Of a stretch of DNA of 64,000 nt, positions 1 through 12,539 are shown in pieces. The stretch comes from Plazaster borealis (taxonomy: Eukaryota > Echinodermata > Asteroidea > Forcipulatida > Labidiasteridae). Positions within the stretch are counted from its first letter, which is position 1. Each line of letters opens with the position of its first letter. The translations under genes were made by a program, and so were the position numbers. The stretch is taken from the NCBI GenBank assembly GCA_021014325.1, contig CM037473.1, positions 21,628,822-21,692,821 on the forward strand, given 5' to 3'. The notes below the pieces were generated by a model that saw only the letters and a list, made by a program, of their open reading frames with translations, was not told the origin of the DNA and did not search any database.

Positions 1-646
1 GTGGCGTCTGCACACTTGGAGCCTGCTTGAAGTGAAACCTAGCATTGGTTTACCAAGAAAAAATAACGAAGAAGACGTAATTAGGTAGAATATTCGTCAG
101 GCCGATCCACGCTCTGATGGTTTTCTCATTTCCCCGGCCTTTTTGGGGGTTGGATCACCCGGCCTGGTAGATTTTCAAAAACAGGCCGTGTCCGATTAAT
201 GGCTTATAGCATGGAGGTAGTATCCTGATAGTGTCATTGGATGGCCGGAACACCGCAGCGAATCCTCTTCTCCAACGTTGCCACCGTGTAGCCAACGGCC
301 ATAAACGTAGCCGAAGTCGTGATTCGGACGCAAGTATAGGCTTCCTAACGGACCCAAGTGATTTCAGGCGTCTCCGTCAAACCGTCACTAGGCCTACAAT
401 CTTGCTTCCGGGCCACAGTTGTCACTTTTCCTTTGGTTTTATTACCAGAAAGTTACCTTTTTTGTCCCCATACGGCAAATTAACAAGGGCTGGAGGAGGA
501 TGGTTAAAAAGAGGGCGCTATCAAAAATAAATGTGTACACAGTTCGCCGTATTATGGGGGACAAAAAGCTCGTAGGAAAAAAAATCTCGCGGCCCGGAAC
601 CCTGAAGATGGTGGAGAGAAATGACGAAGAGACAATGCTTGTAGCC

Positions 647-784
647 GTGGGAGGAAAACACCCTGAAAAAGCAAGATCCAAGCAACCGGGTTGGGACAGA
701 AAACCCGATCCACATTGCAAGGCTTTTGTCCGGGACTCAAACCGGAGTCCACAGGCAGCCGGTAGAAACCACTGAGCCAACCTG
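647..784 (-). repeat. tRNA-derived SINE (fragment)
   Basis: Read on the minus strand this has a B-box-like segment followed by a tail (gcaatgtggatcgggtttt, then tttcctcccac) that also occurs on the plus strand at 49862-50025. The shared tail after a tRNA-like head identifies a SINE copy. Short ORFs across it are not genes. Confidence 0.6.
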
Positions 785-790
785 AATGGC

Positions 791-1550
791 CAAAAGTCTC
801 TAAAAGTTGAAAAACTGAAACGCCAACGAAAGAAAAAAGGGACAAAATGTTTGCTAATAATAATTACTACCCACAGTCAATACCGAGAGTGATTTTCAAT
901 AGTTTTTAAGATTTAAATCCGCCAATAACGGATGCTGCCCCCAAGCGGGAAGAAATTCATAGTGTTTGGTTGACTGATGTGTTTATAAGACAAAAACAAA
1001 TCAGACCTTAGCAACCACCACCCAAACAGACGAAACTAACAAACGAACCGGAAGTATAAACATAAACTTCCACAAAACGAGACAGACTAGGATATAAAGT
1101 TATAAGACAAAAACAAAGCAACATTCATTCCAAACAGACAAAACTGCCCATGATGATGCACAAACATCCACATTGAACAAAAAGCCAAAATGTTGTAAAC
1201 ATCATTCACACATGCACAGCCAAGCTGAATGTGAATGTTTTGTATGAAAAGACCGAGAACCACTGCATGGCGTCACTGTGGGTGCATAGCCTTGGGGGTA
1301 CAGTCAAAATGACTAACGAAAAATATAAGCTTAAAGAAATTTGATGAAACGAAAAATATAAGCATTCAATAAATTTGATGAGGCGTGTCAACAAAAAGTC
1401 TCATTCAAGCGATTAATGTATACTTTGAAACTGGCCCGCCATTGTTAAAAGTATCTTAACCGTAAACTTGTGTCATAACAAGATATTAACTATGGTTACG
1501 CTCTAAATTCGCTATACTTTCATTGCTAACTGAATATGACCGTGAATGTA
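791..1550. other. Intergenic DNA, nothing recognised
   Basis: AT-rich sequence without a convincing ORF, splice-framed exon, RNA gene or recognised repeat. It lies between a SINE fragment and the left target duplication of the hAT element. Confidence 0.5.
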
Positions 1551-1622
1551 GTGTATACCAGGCCCGCGAGAGCGGGGGTGCTGAGGGTGCTGCAGCACCC
1601 CTAGCAAAAATGATGGGGTTGC

Positions 1623-2150
1623 ATGCGTAGCATCCCCTACATACTTCTTTTAACTCACCCTCAAATCCCTGAAAAATGTGTAACACTTTATAACAAATCA
1701 TATCATAATGTATGTGCTGCACAGAATAAGTGGGAGAAGCAGAAACTACCCTCAATGCCAGAGAAAATAAATAGGGAAAGGTTGGCTTTACGACTAGCAA
1801 TGCTGGGTGACCTATGCCATGATGTTAAGTTCACTTCAGTCACAGACTTGGCATCATTTCTAAGTAGCCGAGCTTCAGAAATTCGACGATTATTCAAAGA
1901 AGTTGAACAAATGATATGTTTATGTATGGCTCTGCCTGTGTCTGCAGCTTCTGCAGAAAGAACTTTATCTGCCCTTCGTCGATTAAAGACATGGCTGAGA
2001 AGCACCATGACACAGAAGAGGCTGACTCACTTAACTTTGATGCATGTACATCAAAATATTCTCGATGAGCAGGATATCTTGCCTTTGGTCAGAGAGTTTT
2101 GTAAAAAATCATCTGAACGTACTGTTTTTGGTTCTGGCAGAAACATGTAA
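1623..2150 (+). pseudogene. hAT transposase, C-terminal dimerisation fragment
   Basis: This 175-codon open frame ends in a segment typical of the hAT C-terminal dimerisation region, with PVSAASAERTLSALRRLKTW followed by RSTMTQKRLTHLTLMHVH. The N-terminal zinc finger and the catalytic core are absent: the frame opens about 50 bp inside the left terminal repeat, leaving no room for them. A full hAT transposase is usually 600 residues or more, so this cannot be active alone. It is closest in feel to the ZMYM1/TTF-type hAT relatives (inference from the motif). The listed start codon is probably not meaningful, because the frame is a deletion remnant. Confidence 0.85.
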
Positions 2151-2497
2151 CAGGGTACATTATAGGACATCTGTCAAAATAATATGGGCTCATTTGTTTT
2201 ACTCGGTGTCAGTTAATGTTCACTCTTGTTTTATTGCCAGTATTATGTAAAACCCTTTTTTTTACACGAAGTTCCGACCTTAATGTTAATTCATTCTCTT
2301 TCAAGTTATAACTTACCACACATTTTGTGATTTCATTGAAATGCCACATATTGATTATTAGATTGCATTTGGTTCTGAAGACTAAACTTTATTTTATTGA
2401 TTATTTGTCAATGCAGACTCATGAGAGTGTTCATGTAACACTTAATTTCAGAGCATCGCAATTAATGGACTGGTACCTCTTGTATGGGTTTTAAGCA

Positions 2498-2842
2498 TTA
2501 AAGGCACTGTACACGTTTGGTAATGACTCAAAATATATATTAGCATAAAAACTGACTTGGTAACGAGCAACAGAGAGCTGTTGATAGTATAAAACATTGT
2601 GAGAAACGACTCCCTTTGAAGTAACGTAGTTTTTGAGAAAGAGGTATTTTCTCACTAAAATAATAAAAACTTCTTGTACAAATTTGTACAACAAGGGTGT
2701 ATTTTCTTTCATCATTTTCTTGCAACTTCGATGACCAAATGAGCCCAAATTTTCACAGGCTTGTTATTTTATGCATATGTTGGGATACACCAAATGAGAA
2801 CACTGGTCTTTGACGATTACCAAATGTGTACGATGCCTTTAA
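2498..2842. mobile_element. TTAA foldback family A, copy 1
   Basis: Starts TTAAAGGCACTGTACACG and ends cgatgcctttaa, giving inverted ends within TTAA duplications. The interior matches the other family A copies (blocks such as ttgatagtataaaacattg and acttcgatgacc). It is nested inside the hAT element, so it inserted later. Confidence 0.85.
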
Positions 2843-3755
2843 GTGCCACGAAGCGAATGTGACTTAAGATGACTGTAGGTAATGCAGGTATTATTGGAAC
2901 AGTATCCTCCATAGCCTTTCACTAGATTTGATGTGAATTTTTAGTGTAAGACCCTATATTATGATTTTTCTTTCTTTTGGGGGGCTTGGATCTGTGACCA
3001 GGTTTACTATACAGTGTTTAAAATTTACCACCGGTGTGTTATACATTAGTTCGGCCCCCGTGATTTTGTCTAAGAGGGCATATGTTGCAATAGAGAAAAT
3101 ATCTTTGGATGGGGACTTTTTATTTACTCATTGGATATAAAAGGATATCCAAATTGGGATAATTTGGTGACAGGGATATGGTGGACCAAATTTTTAACAA
3201 ACGAAAACACTGCTTATGAACATGTAACCTAACATGAATAAAAATATCTAATTAAATAGAAAAATAATTTCCGTTTTGTTTTTCACTGTATTTTATTTCC
3301 ACTTATTTAAATGTTCTTCATATTGTAACTTCTGAACGACTTGTAAGACTTACCAGTGCATTGTCTGTTTTTTTTTGGGGGGGGGGGGTTTGGGGGAGGG
3401 TTGAGGGTCTTTAGAAAGCAAGGTAAAAGAAATGAATCTACTTATGTTTGTAAGAACTTAGCTGTCAATACTGTTTCAAAAAAGAACATTTTTTGTGGAA
3501 TTGTTTAACAAAACGCATTGTTGGGTAATTATTTTTAAAAATACGCCGATAATATCCCACCTCCAGAAAGGACATTTTAGTGCCAAATACTGGCTCAGAA
3601 TGCACGACAGAGCATCTAGGGCCCTAAAGCTTCTGGGGCCCTTAAGCGGGGCCCAACCCCACGCCGTAATGGCTTCGCGCTCCGCGCTCGCCGATTATCA
3701 GGAAAAAATCCAGCACCCCTTGGCAAAAATTTGCTCTCGCGGGCCTGGTGTATAC

Positions 3756-4178
3756 ATTATGAGAAATCCTGCGAAATGACCGTCGTTTTTACAAAGTAGC
3801 TGCTACACAAACTTATGAAAGTTATAAATCAAGGATAATTCTTGAACACGCATTCAAGTGATATTAGGTCATTTTAAAAATACAGTTGTTATCAGAATTG
3901 TATTTAATTGTAGGCCCCTATATTGCACATACTTCCATTTGGGTGTACAACAATTGATACATATTATAATTACCCCAAGCCTCAAAATCACATTAAACCC
4001 AAATGTATTGTGAAGTGTATAAGATCTTCTTTTATTTTTTTATATATTTTTTGGGGGGCTTAATTTCACCCTTCTCTTGGAGTGATCGAGACCTCCTTGT
4101 GACGTGGAACCTTCAAGATAGTTCACACTCAGTTCACAGAGATCATTATTCAAGTACAATGTTGTAAAGGAATGAATT
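3756..4178. other. Intergenic DNA, nothing recognised
   Basis: AT-rich stretch with no supportable coding region. There is a short T-run and G-run near 4030-4060 only. Confidence 0.5.
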
Positions 4179-4408
4179 CACTCTAAAAACCCCGGGTAAG
4201 AATTGACCTGGATCCGGTGGGGCCTGACCCAGTTCTTGGTCAGTATGATCACCAGGAATCTGTGACAAAATGACCCAGAAATGGGCTAAACTGACGCAGT
4301 ATCTAAGTTTGAGATCTCATTTGTAATCACTTTCAGGGTCAGTCTGACCCGGAAATGGGTCAGGCCCCTCTGGGACTTGGAATCCAGGTCAATTCTGAAT
4401 TTAGAGTG
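4179..4408. repeat. TGACCCGG foldback family, copy 1
   Basis: Inverted ends: cactctaaa near 4179 and ttagagtg ending at 4408, with agaattgacc near the left end mirrored by ggtcaattct near the right end. The interior is rich in TGACCC/GGGTCA. Related copies lie at about 7963-8186 and 13085-13285. No coding capacity; a short non-autonomous element. Confidence 0.7.
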
Positions 4409-4416
4409 TTTTTTGT

Positions 4417-4788
4417 TTAAAGGCACTGAACACGTTTGGTAATTGTCAAAGACTAGTGTTCTCACTTGGTGTATCCCAACATATGCATAAAATAACAAGC
4501 CTGTGAAAATTTGGGCTCAACTGGTCATCGAAGTTGCAATAAAATGATGAAAGAAAAAAACCCTTGTTGTACAAATTTGTGTGCTTTCAGATAGGAATAA
4601 AAAATTCTTGCAAGAAGTTTTTATTATTTTAGTGAGAAATTACCTCTTTCTCAAAAACTATGTTACTTCAGAGGGAGTCGTTTCCTACAATGTTTTATAC
4701 TATTAACAGCTCTCCGTTGCTTGTTACCAAGTAAGTTTTATGCTAATAATTGTTTTGAGTTATTACCAAACGTGTACGATACCTTTAA
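4417..4788. mobile_element. TTAA foldback family A, copy 2
   Basis: TTAAAGGCACTGAACACG at the left and gtgtacgatacctttaa at the right, in the opposite arm order to copy 1. The central imperfect palindrome around ttcttgcaagaag is retained. Confidence 0.85.
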
Positions 4789-5159
4789 GTATAGAGTATA
4801 GTTTTATGGGTGCGATTCTTCCAATTGGATAACGCTGACGACGTCAACAATAACATAATAGGAATAGCCCTAAAAATAATAACACGTCTTGAAACACGAT
4901 GGTCTGAGCCCTCATCGTGATACCATTTTCATCTGTCTTGTCAACCGATAATCCAGACCAACAAGATGAAGGGAAATAATTCGTTTTCTTCTTTTAAACT
5001 TGACTTTGTAAAGTCGTGTCCAAATCATGCGTCTTCGGCTGCGGCTACCACCTGTGGCTCCAACAACGTTGAAGGATAGGACTTTCTGGCGTTCCGGTCA
5101 CAGCCACTGCCAAAGCCATTAGCGGCCCGCGGCTCTGACTGTTGCTAAAGGTGTTCTAT

Positions 5160-5285
5160 ACCGGGCCCAATTTCATGGCACTGCTTAAAATTAATTCTGC
5201 GCTTACTCGCATTGTAACGTGTGTGGGACGCAGCTGGGCGTAAGCGCAGAATTCCGCGGTAAGCAGAGCCATGAAATTGGGCCAG
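5160..5285. repeat. Foldback with GGGCCCAATTTCATGGC ends
   Basis: Left arm cgggcccaatttcatggc and right arm gccatgaaattgggcc are inverted, as are attctgcgcttac and gtaagcgcagaat inside them. It is a short MITE-like hairpin related to the element at 20858-21045. Confidence 0.75.
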
Positions 5286-5965
5286 TGACGCAGCAATCCA
5301 GCAGTGGCCGTAGCTGTATATAGACACCAATTCGAACACGGCCCACATTTATTTGCATACGGTGAATCAAAAAAGGCGGCAGTATTCAAGGCCTATTATG
5401 AACTCTACTGGCGACCTGGTGGTGCAATTTGAACAATGTAAACGGTGATATTTTTCAAGAAGCGGCTTTGATACAACTGTTTTGTTTATATAATTTCGAA
5501 CACGTTCAGCCAGAATCAGGTCGTCGGTTGTAGCAGGTCAAAGTTCATCAGCTGCGCCATAGGCCTATATTTACTGTCAGTATACTGACATAATTTTAAT
5601 GATTGGCTGAACTCTTCATTCAGACAATATAATGGGTTAGGTATGATTGATGACGACGGTGAATTGTTAAGCTGAAAATTAATAGATGCCATTGTTTTGA
5701 TGAATACACTATGGCCTTCATCTGACGAAGAGAGCCATAATTGTTAACAGTATTGTTTTTGTAAAATAATATAGTAATGATATCACTTGAGTTAAAAAGG
5801 AAGAGTGAAAAAAATGTACTCTTGACATACAATGGTTTAGTGATTATCTTAAAATACATTGTAATGATTGAGACAAAATTAATTTATTAGATGAATAACA
5901 TCCCACAGATTCTTGCTGATGTGGCGGCGGTCTTTGTGCAAACTTATCCAATTGTTTTAATCATG
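5286..5965. other. Intergenic DNA, nothing recognised
   Basis: No supported gene or repeat. Short ORFs on both strands have no recognisable domain. Confidence 0.45.
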
Positions 5966-6340
5966 TTAAAAGGTATCGTACACGTTTGGTAATGACTCAA
6001 AACAAATATTAGCAAAAAAACTTACTTGGTAACAAGCAACGGAGAGCTGTTGATAGTATGAAACATTGTAGGAAACGACTCCCTCTGAAGTAACGTAGGT
6101 TTTGAGAAAGAGGTAATTTCTCACTAAAATAATAAAAACATCTTGCAAGAAGTTTGTATTCCTATCTGAAAGCACATACATTTGAACAACAAGGGTGTTT
6201 TTTCTTTCATAATTTTCTTGCAACTTCGATGACCAATTAAGCCCAAATTTTCACAGGCTTGTTGATTTATACATACGTTGGGATACACCAAGTGAGAACA
6301 CTGGTCTTTGACAATTTCCAAACGTGTTCAGTGCCTTTAA
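5966..6340. mobile_element. TTAA foldback family A, copy 3
   Basis: TTAAAAGGTATCGTACACG at the left and gttcagtgcctttaa at the right. Arms match the other copies. The 85-codon minus-strand ORF inside is repeat-derived. Confidence 0.85.
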
Positions 6341-7005
6341 GCCGTTGGTGTATACTAAACCGTGCAACCGTGTTTGGCGTAGTTTACAAACGCAAACGCC
6401 ACAAGTTAGTGGACTTCCATTGTCTTGTATCTAGATCATGAAATGCAGAATGATTCTGTTTTTATTGTGACGTCTATAAATACATAGATTTCCCATGGAA
6501 TTATCTGATGAAGGTTGAATCATGGCCAATCCAACAAAAGGTCTTCAGTAAAGGTCCCGTCTTTTAAATTCTCGTTTCCCTTTCAATTTCTTTTCGCTTC
6601 ATTTGCCACACAGAATTGATCTGTTGTTAACACTGGAAACGTTCATTGCCAAAACTTGTTCCAATGGCATCGTCGTCAGATTCGAAAGTTATACCTGTCT
6701 CCACCAGTGTACGAGTCAGTGTGTTTAGCCTTGACCAGAGGTGCCATGTATTGGTGCGGCACCACCCATTTCAGGACTGTATCTATTGTGACGTCTGATG
6801 GATGTGTGTGTACAGTAAGAATGAACTCACCCATGCGTGAGCATGCATTCGAAAGCAACCGAGACTCAACTAGTGGTTGGCATTATTAGCTAACTCCGCG
6901 AGCTTGTTTGTAGGCTGATTGAACGTTACCTCTGTATATGTACTGACTGAACAAACGCCAGAAAACTGATATCGATTTCCTTCATTCGCGTACTTGGCAT
7001 CCAAG

Positions 7006-7222
7006 ATGGCGTCAAACTGGGATGGGATGTACTTGTGGATGTGCTTATTGGGGCTATCAGTACTCCTAAGAGGAGTGGAATCTCGTTCCACAGGTGCACC
7101 TTCGGAGGCTTGTACCACTCTCACACCGCAGCACGATTCTTTACCATCACAGCCTATATCGACAAGCCCATATCAAGTAACTTCTTCTTCAGGGGCTTAC
7201 ACACCAGGGGTAATGATGCCAG
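7006..7222 (+). CDS. Reeler-EGF gene exon 1: signal peptide and start of Reeler domain
   Basis: The ATG at 7006 has a good context (A at -3, G at +4). Residues 1-26 (MASNWDGMYLWMCLLGLSVL then LRGVES) form a secretory signal with a hydrophobic core at about 8-21. The Reeler domain begins at about residue 30 with GAPSEACTTLTPQHDSLPSQ, and continues with the family's SPYxV and Y-x-PG features. The exon ends at 7222 before gtaagc, in phase 1, which fits the phase-1 start of the next exon (the split codon gives Val). An upstream in-frame TTG at 6994 is not needed. The 5' UTR extent and promoter cannot be placed; I see no clear TATA box. Confidence 0.88.
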
Positions 7223-7539
7223 GTAAGCTATCATATCCTGTTGCTCTTCATGCTACAAAAGAGGAGAATATGTGTTGTTTTAAACATCATCATTACTGAG
7301 GTTGTGCACAATAAGTAGTCGCCAGAACAAAATCTTTAAACTCAGTGGAAGAAACACCAATGATCCACCATCAATGTTTCCCTATACTGTTCTGTTAGAC
7401 TCAAAGTCAATAAAACAGCATTGAGGAATACCCCTATCGTCACTATTTCGATTGCCGCATTCGATCAAAGAAGCTCGCGATTTAACACACAAATATCTGA
7501 ATCTAATCGAATAGTTTGCAAAACATCCATCCGGAATCA

Positions 7540-7962
7540 TAATATAATAATAATAAAGATAAATTTATAAAGCGCAAACAGTTGCAGATTGGCTCCGTCT
7601 CAAGGCGCTGAATACAAGCAAATGGATTAAACAACATAAATTACCCCCACCCCCGATAATTAAACAATAATTTTACAAAAATTACGTCTGGACCAGCAAA
7701 TTACACAGTAAGCAAGAAGATGAACTAGTAAAAAATTTGAATAATATATAAAAAACTTTCAATAAATTACAATGTTACAAAAATACTGTTTGAAAAGATG
7801 AGTCTTGAGGCGAGAGACTTGAACAACTCGATGGTCGACGACTCACTGATGGCAGGTTGTTCCAAAGTGAAAGGAGCTATTACGCTGAATGCATCACACC
7901 AACTTGTATACTTGTACAATCCCTGATTTCTAAATAAACCATCTACCGTTTTCGCCGTTTTC
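7540..7962 (-). repeat. Retroelement 3' region with (TAA)n tail
   Basis: A TAATAATAATAA run at 7545-7556 is followed by ttataaagcgc, the same kind of tail (AT-trinucleotide next to a GCGCTATATAA-like block) seen at other retroelements at 49625, 58255 and 59730. The body has no recognisable protein domain; it is probably a SINE or LINE 3' end in minus orientation. Confidence 0.45.
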
Positions 7963-8186
7963 ACACCCCAGGTCATCCTGGTTCAGAATTGACCCGAATT
8001 ATGCATGGTCCCGTGGGGTCTGCCCATTTCTGGGTCAGATGACCCGGAATCTGAGTCAAAATGACCCAGAAATTGGTCAAACTAACGCAGAATCCGAGTT
8101 AAAATCCCATTTCAAATTATGGTTTCCGGGGGTCAGCCTGACCAAGAAATGGGTCAAGTCCCCTGGGCGTCTGGGACCCTGATAAA
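7963..8186. repeat. TGACCCGG foldback family, copy 2
   Basis: Shares the core blocks gaattgacccg, aaaatgacccagaaattggt and gaaatgggtcaa with the copy at 4179-4408. The ends are diverged. Confidence 0.6.
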
Positions 8187-8750
8187 TTCGGACCATCGAA
8201 TTACATATAGACCGCCACAAGTCTGTTGTGCCATGGAGGTAGATTCCATAGTTTGTAGGCCTGGTGTAAAGCATGAAGGTATAATTCGTGGAGTTTGTGT
8301 TGAATAATAAGCAAGGCATTGATATGATATACTCTTCTCAATCCAATAACTTTTTTCTTGTAACGGCGGCAGGAAAGTTTTAAGGGCACATTCATAAGGG
8401 ACATTTTTTGTGCTGGAACACTTCAAATAGCACCGAGGCAATGGCTTCTGTTGCCCACGTGAAGTACCAAGCCTGAAAATAGTAACTTAAAACAAGAGAT
8501 TCTTTCATCTGATGGATGAGTCTGATTGGGTCATCATGAGGCAAAGCTTGATGAATTGAATCCAACTCCCATTCACCAAACAGGGGGAAGTATGCATTTT
8601 GGAACCAATTGAGTTTCGTATGGGAAACGAAAACTGTTTTTGTCCCACAAACATCGAAAGTTCGTTTCCCAAAAGACTCATTTATGAATACTTTAAAATT
8701 AGATCGAACATGATACTAACCATGAAGAAAATCAGTTTTAAAAAGGAAGA

Positions 8751-9089
8751 CCAGTGTTCTCACTTGGTGTATCCCAACATATGCATAAATAACAAGCCTG
8801 TGAAAATTGGGGCTCAATATTGGTCATCGAAGTTGCAAGAAAATGATGAAAGAAAAAACACCCTTGTTGTACAAATTTGTGTGCTTCCAGATAGGAATAA
8901 AACCTTCTTGCAAGAAGTTTTTATTATTTTAGTGAGAAACTACCTCTTTCTCAAAAACTACGTTACTTCAGAGGGGGTCGTTTCCTACAATGTTTTATAC
9001 TATCAACAGCTCTCCGTTGCTTGTTACCAAGTAAGTTTTTATGCTAATATTTGTTTTGAGTCATTACCAAACGTGTACGATACCTTTAA
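8751..9089. mobile_element. TTAA foldback family A, copy 4 (left end truncated)
   Basis: Begins inside the left arm (gaccagtgttctcacttgg) and ends cgtgtacgatacctttaa. The terminal TTAA-AGGCACTG is missing on the left. The open frame at 8599-9177 is read through this repeat and is not a gene. Confidence 0.8.
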
Positions 9090-9611
9090 GCTGGTAAACC
9101 TCTCGACTTTTGCACACATTTTCCACCCAATTCCCTTGACTTCCAAGACACGTCCAATACACGGGCATATGGCCTAGAAAAAAGGATTTCAGATAAAAAG
9201 TATTGAATCTGAACAAAACATATGCACCGAGAATAGTAAAGGTCAAACTCTTCCCCCCAAAAAAATATACAAATATTGTTTCATAACAAGTTCTATTCTT
9301 TTTGGAACAATACATTAATCCACATTTTTATTTAAATACGATTTATTGTTATTTATTTATTGTTTTATTTTTATTTTTTATGAGCTATCGCCTAACATCA
9401 AAAGGCCAGACGTCCACTTCAAGTTGAGGGCATATACTTAACTGATTTGGACTATGTCGACCCAAATCAACTATCACCAGGGGCACGTTGCCACCTACTC
9501 CTGGGGCTGAAACAGGGTTACCCCCTTCACAGTTCGTAAGGATTTAGGCATGGGTATCATCCACTAGGTGCCTGGCTGGTAGAGCAGAATGCACTACATT
9601 CCCAACTTGAA

Positions 9612-9988
9612 ATGATAGTTTATTCATGGAAATAAAATTGAAAAAAGAAGATTCAAGTTGACTTGTATGCCATGGTTTCTTCCCTGCCTGTCACTGTAGA
9701 CTGTATGTGAATCCCGGTCGAACCCTGTTGTTATCTTTCTGGTAATGAGAAGTGAAACCAAGGAACCATGAAAAGTGCCTTGCACTCAAACCCATTACCT
9801 GAAGATATCCGATATGGGAGGAGAACCCCAACCAGGACAAGATGTGACAATCTCTAATAGGAAAACCCAATCCAAATGAGAAGGTTTTCGGTCTGAAACA
9901 GGATTCGACCGGGGTTCAGTCAATAGTGAAAGGCAGGGAAGAAACCATATGCCAACTTGAATCTTCTTGTTTTCAATAAATTATCAAT
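9612..9988. mobile_element. Long-inverted-repeat element (MITE-like)
   Basis: The left arm (9612 to about 9735: tagtttattcatgg, aagattcaagttga, tggtttcttccctgcct, cccggtcgaaccctgtt) is mirrored by the right arm (about 9890-9988: acaggattcgaccggg, aggcagggaagaaacca, tcaacttgaatctt-like, aataaattatc). The arms are over 90 bp, with an unrelated centre. No coding potential. Confidence 0.75.
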
Positions 9989-10615
9989 ACAACCTGTGAA
10001 ATACACACAATGCAAATGCATCTTCAAATCATCTTAGAGTGTACAATAGAAAGCATTACGTAACAATAGGGCGCACCTGCACACCTTGTGTTGGTATTGA
10101 ACAATGGCAATACCAATGTGGCTTAAGAATGCGGTATACACACACAGTCATCAAGGTCTCTTCCGTCTTGACAAATGGTTGATACACAAACAGTCTGTCC
10201 TCCACTTGCACGTTTTGATGTTATGTATTATTTGAGGTGCGGTCTCAAGTATAGGGCAAAAAAAATATGGATTTTATTTGTTGGTGCGGCTCCATGCAAT
10301 ATTCACCACGACTGCATGTTTAATTAAAACCCACACCTCACACAAAAGGGGCGTATCAAAGCAATTTATGTGAAAGCATGATACAGTATAATTCATTTTA
10401 TAGCCAAGGAAACACGAAATAATTATGTTGCCAAAACGGTATATAAAACATAAATTTACCCATATTATACAATAACTTTCGAATTTCAAATAATAATGGT
10501 TGCATCCGGGGAGAACAAGGTTACACCGATGTGTGATAAGCACTGTGCTCGGTACTTTCTGAGTCATGTGATTTTTTTATCTTTATCTTTTTCCAATATA
10601 AACTCCATTTTTCTT

Positions 10616-10991
10616 TTAAAGGCACTGTACACGTTTGGTAATTAATCAAAATATACAATAGCATAAAAACTGACTTGGTAACGGGCAACAGAGAGCTGTT
10701 GATAGTATAAAACATTGTGAGAAACGACTCCCTCTGAAGTAACGTAGTTTTTGAGAAAGAGGTAATTTCTCACTAAAATAATAGAAGACTTCTTGCAAGA
10801 AGCCTTTTATTCCTATCTGAAAGCACACAAATTTGTACAACAAGGGCGTTCTTTCTTTCATAATTTTCTTGAAACTTCGATGACCAATTGAGCCCAAATT
10901 TTCACAGGCTTGTTATTTTATGCATATGTTGGGATACACAAAGTGAGAACACTGGTCTTTGACAATTACCAAACGTGTTCAGTGCCTTTAA
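10616..10991. mobile_element. TTAA foldback family A, copy 5
   Basis: TTAAAGGCACTGTACACG to gtgttcagtgcctttaa, full length, with the central cttcttgcaagaag palindrome. A SINE-tail fragment (ttacaccgatgtgtgataag) lies just upstream at about 10522-10550. Confidence 0.85.
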
Positions 10992-12539
10992 GGAACACAA
11001 TTGTTAAATCATCACACTCACCTCGAACTTCAAGTTCCATCTGTATTGAGTCTACGATTTGTTAAACCTAAAACCAAATAAACATTCAAAAAGAAATTTC
11101 AATATATAGGTTGAATAACAAGCAATTTGGAAAGATTTTTCAAAATGTCTGCCATTGCTTTTTTTATTTATTTTTTTAAACCAAATATGCTATGGCCCTA
11201 TACCCAAATATATTTCTCATGACATAACGTGACTGTGCCAAATCCCATGATTGTATCAACAAAGGCACAATCCCGTGCAACAACAGCAACGTTTAGGCAA
11301 AAAACCCCAAAACAAACATGTTTAGCGTCCTGCCTTTTTGATAAAAGGAAGGAGGAGGGCTTTTTTTCTTTTAAAAACTGGCCGTCCGACACCGTTTTTT
11401 CGAAACCAGGCTATTTTTTAAGATGGTTGCCTGCATGCTTTTCGCGGTGTGATTTTTCGGTTTGCTAAGTCTAAATAATAAGATCTTATTTATTTTAAAA
11501 TTATTTTTTTTCCGTCAGTGATCGTTAAAAATGTATCATTTTTTTCAAAAAAAAGAAAAAAAAAGAAAAAAGGAGGCGGCCTCTAAAAAGGAAGCGGGCG
11601 GGGACGCTAAACATGTTTTTATTTTATTTGGCCTTACGTGTTACACAACAGTTGATTCATCTTGCCTTATCCCACAATATAAAAAAACCTATGTACTTGT
11701 CATATATTTATGTTCCCCCCCTTTTGATTGACGATTTAGCATACCATTCCGAATGGATGATGCCCGGAGGTTTATTTTGTTATGGATTTTTTTGCAATCT
11801 CTTCAATTCAAACGCAGTGGGTGTGCAACGTCGGGGAATTTCACCCCATTGTTGACTCACATCAGTCAAACAAAAGGGTTACCAAGTGAAAACACGAACA
11901 TATCCCAACTCACCATGAAATAAAGCCTCGGCCCAACTATGGAATGCAAATGCAATGCAAAAAAGGGGTGGTGCAATATATAACAGAATACTTTTTATAT
12001 ATTCAACCTACAAAGGAGTGTTGCTCAGTGTATACCGTCACATACAACTATTTGGCCTGAATATTACAAAGTTACCGCACAGTATTCTTAACACCCGATA
12101 TAAACCCTCCCACAGGCCTGACACGTCACATTGGAAACACTTGCTTTGATGCCCAATGTGCCCCTCGAAATTTCCCGTTGAAAATTACATAGAGTATAGA
12201 GGTGCCTTTTACTACAAAGAAAACTGGCCTTCTTTTACACGAACGTGCGTCAGGCCTGGCTGTCATTGGGTCATTTCATCAAAGTATTAGCCTACAGCGA
12301 ACTCTTCAGAAAGGCAGCATTTAAATAATCCCACACCATGTGAAAATTTAACCCATGTGATGTGTTAGACCAACTCAAACCTCTGCAAGAGATACCGTAC
12401 TGGTAAGCAAAAAAAACCCGATTATACCAGAACTACTCACAAAACTATACAAGTGAAGCAACCAAATCAAGTGGGGGAAAATGTTGGTACACAAAATGAC
12501 AAGACAACTATAAAGTCAAACAACCAAAAACCAGGTAAC

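Larger units (their letters stand above)
1559..3747 (+). mobile_element. hAT-type DNA transposon, internally deleted
   Basis: The ends are exact 15-bp terminal inverted repeats: CAGGCCCGCGAGAGC at 1559-1573 and its complement at 3733-3747. They are flanked by an identical 8-bp direct repeat GTGTATAC (1551-1558 and 3748-3755), the target duplication length typical of hAT elements. The element is about 2.19 kb and keeps only a C-terminal transposase fragment (1623-2150). A younger TTAA foldback (2498-2842) sits inside it. Remaining non-coding parts are AT-rich, with a G homopolymer near 3379-3390. Confidence 0.9.

Noticed and set aside
231..845. Overlapping ORFs of 60-118 codons near the left edge
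   Set aside because: No domain, no splice-site support, and partly read through a SINE fragment.
1486..2008. Minus-strand ORFs of about 100 codons over the hAT region
   Set aside because: Shadows of the plus-strand transposase fragment.
7767..7976. 69-codon minus-strand ORF as a gene
   Set aside because: It lies in a retroelement 3' region next to a (TAA)n tail and has no recognisable domain.
8599..9177. 192-codon ORF, and similar recurring ORFs (for example at 17805, 29130, 45913, 51262)
   Set aside because: The same peptide recurs because the same foldback repeat recurs in both orientations. There are no domains, and the frames break in other copies.
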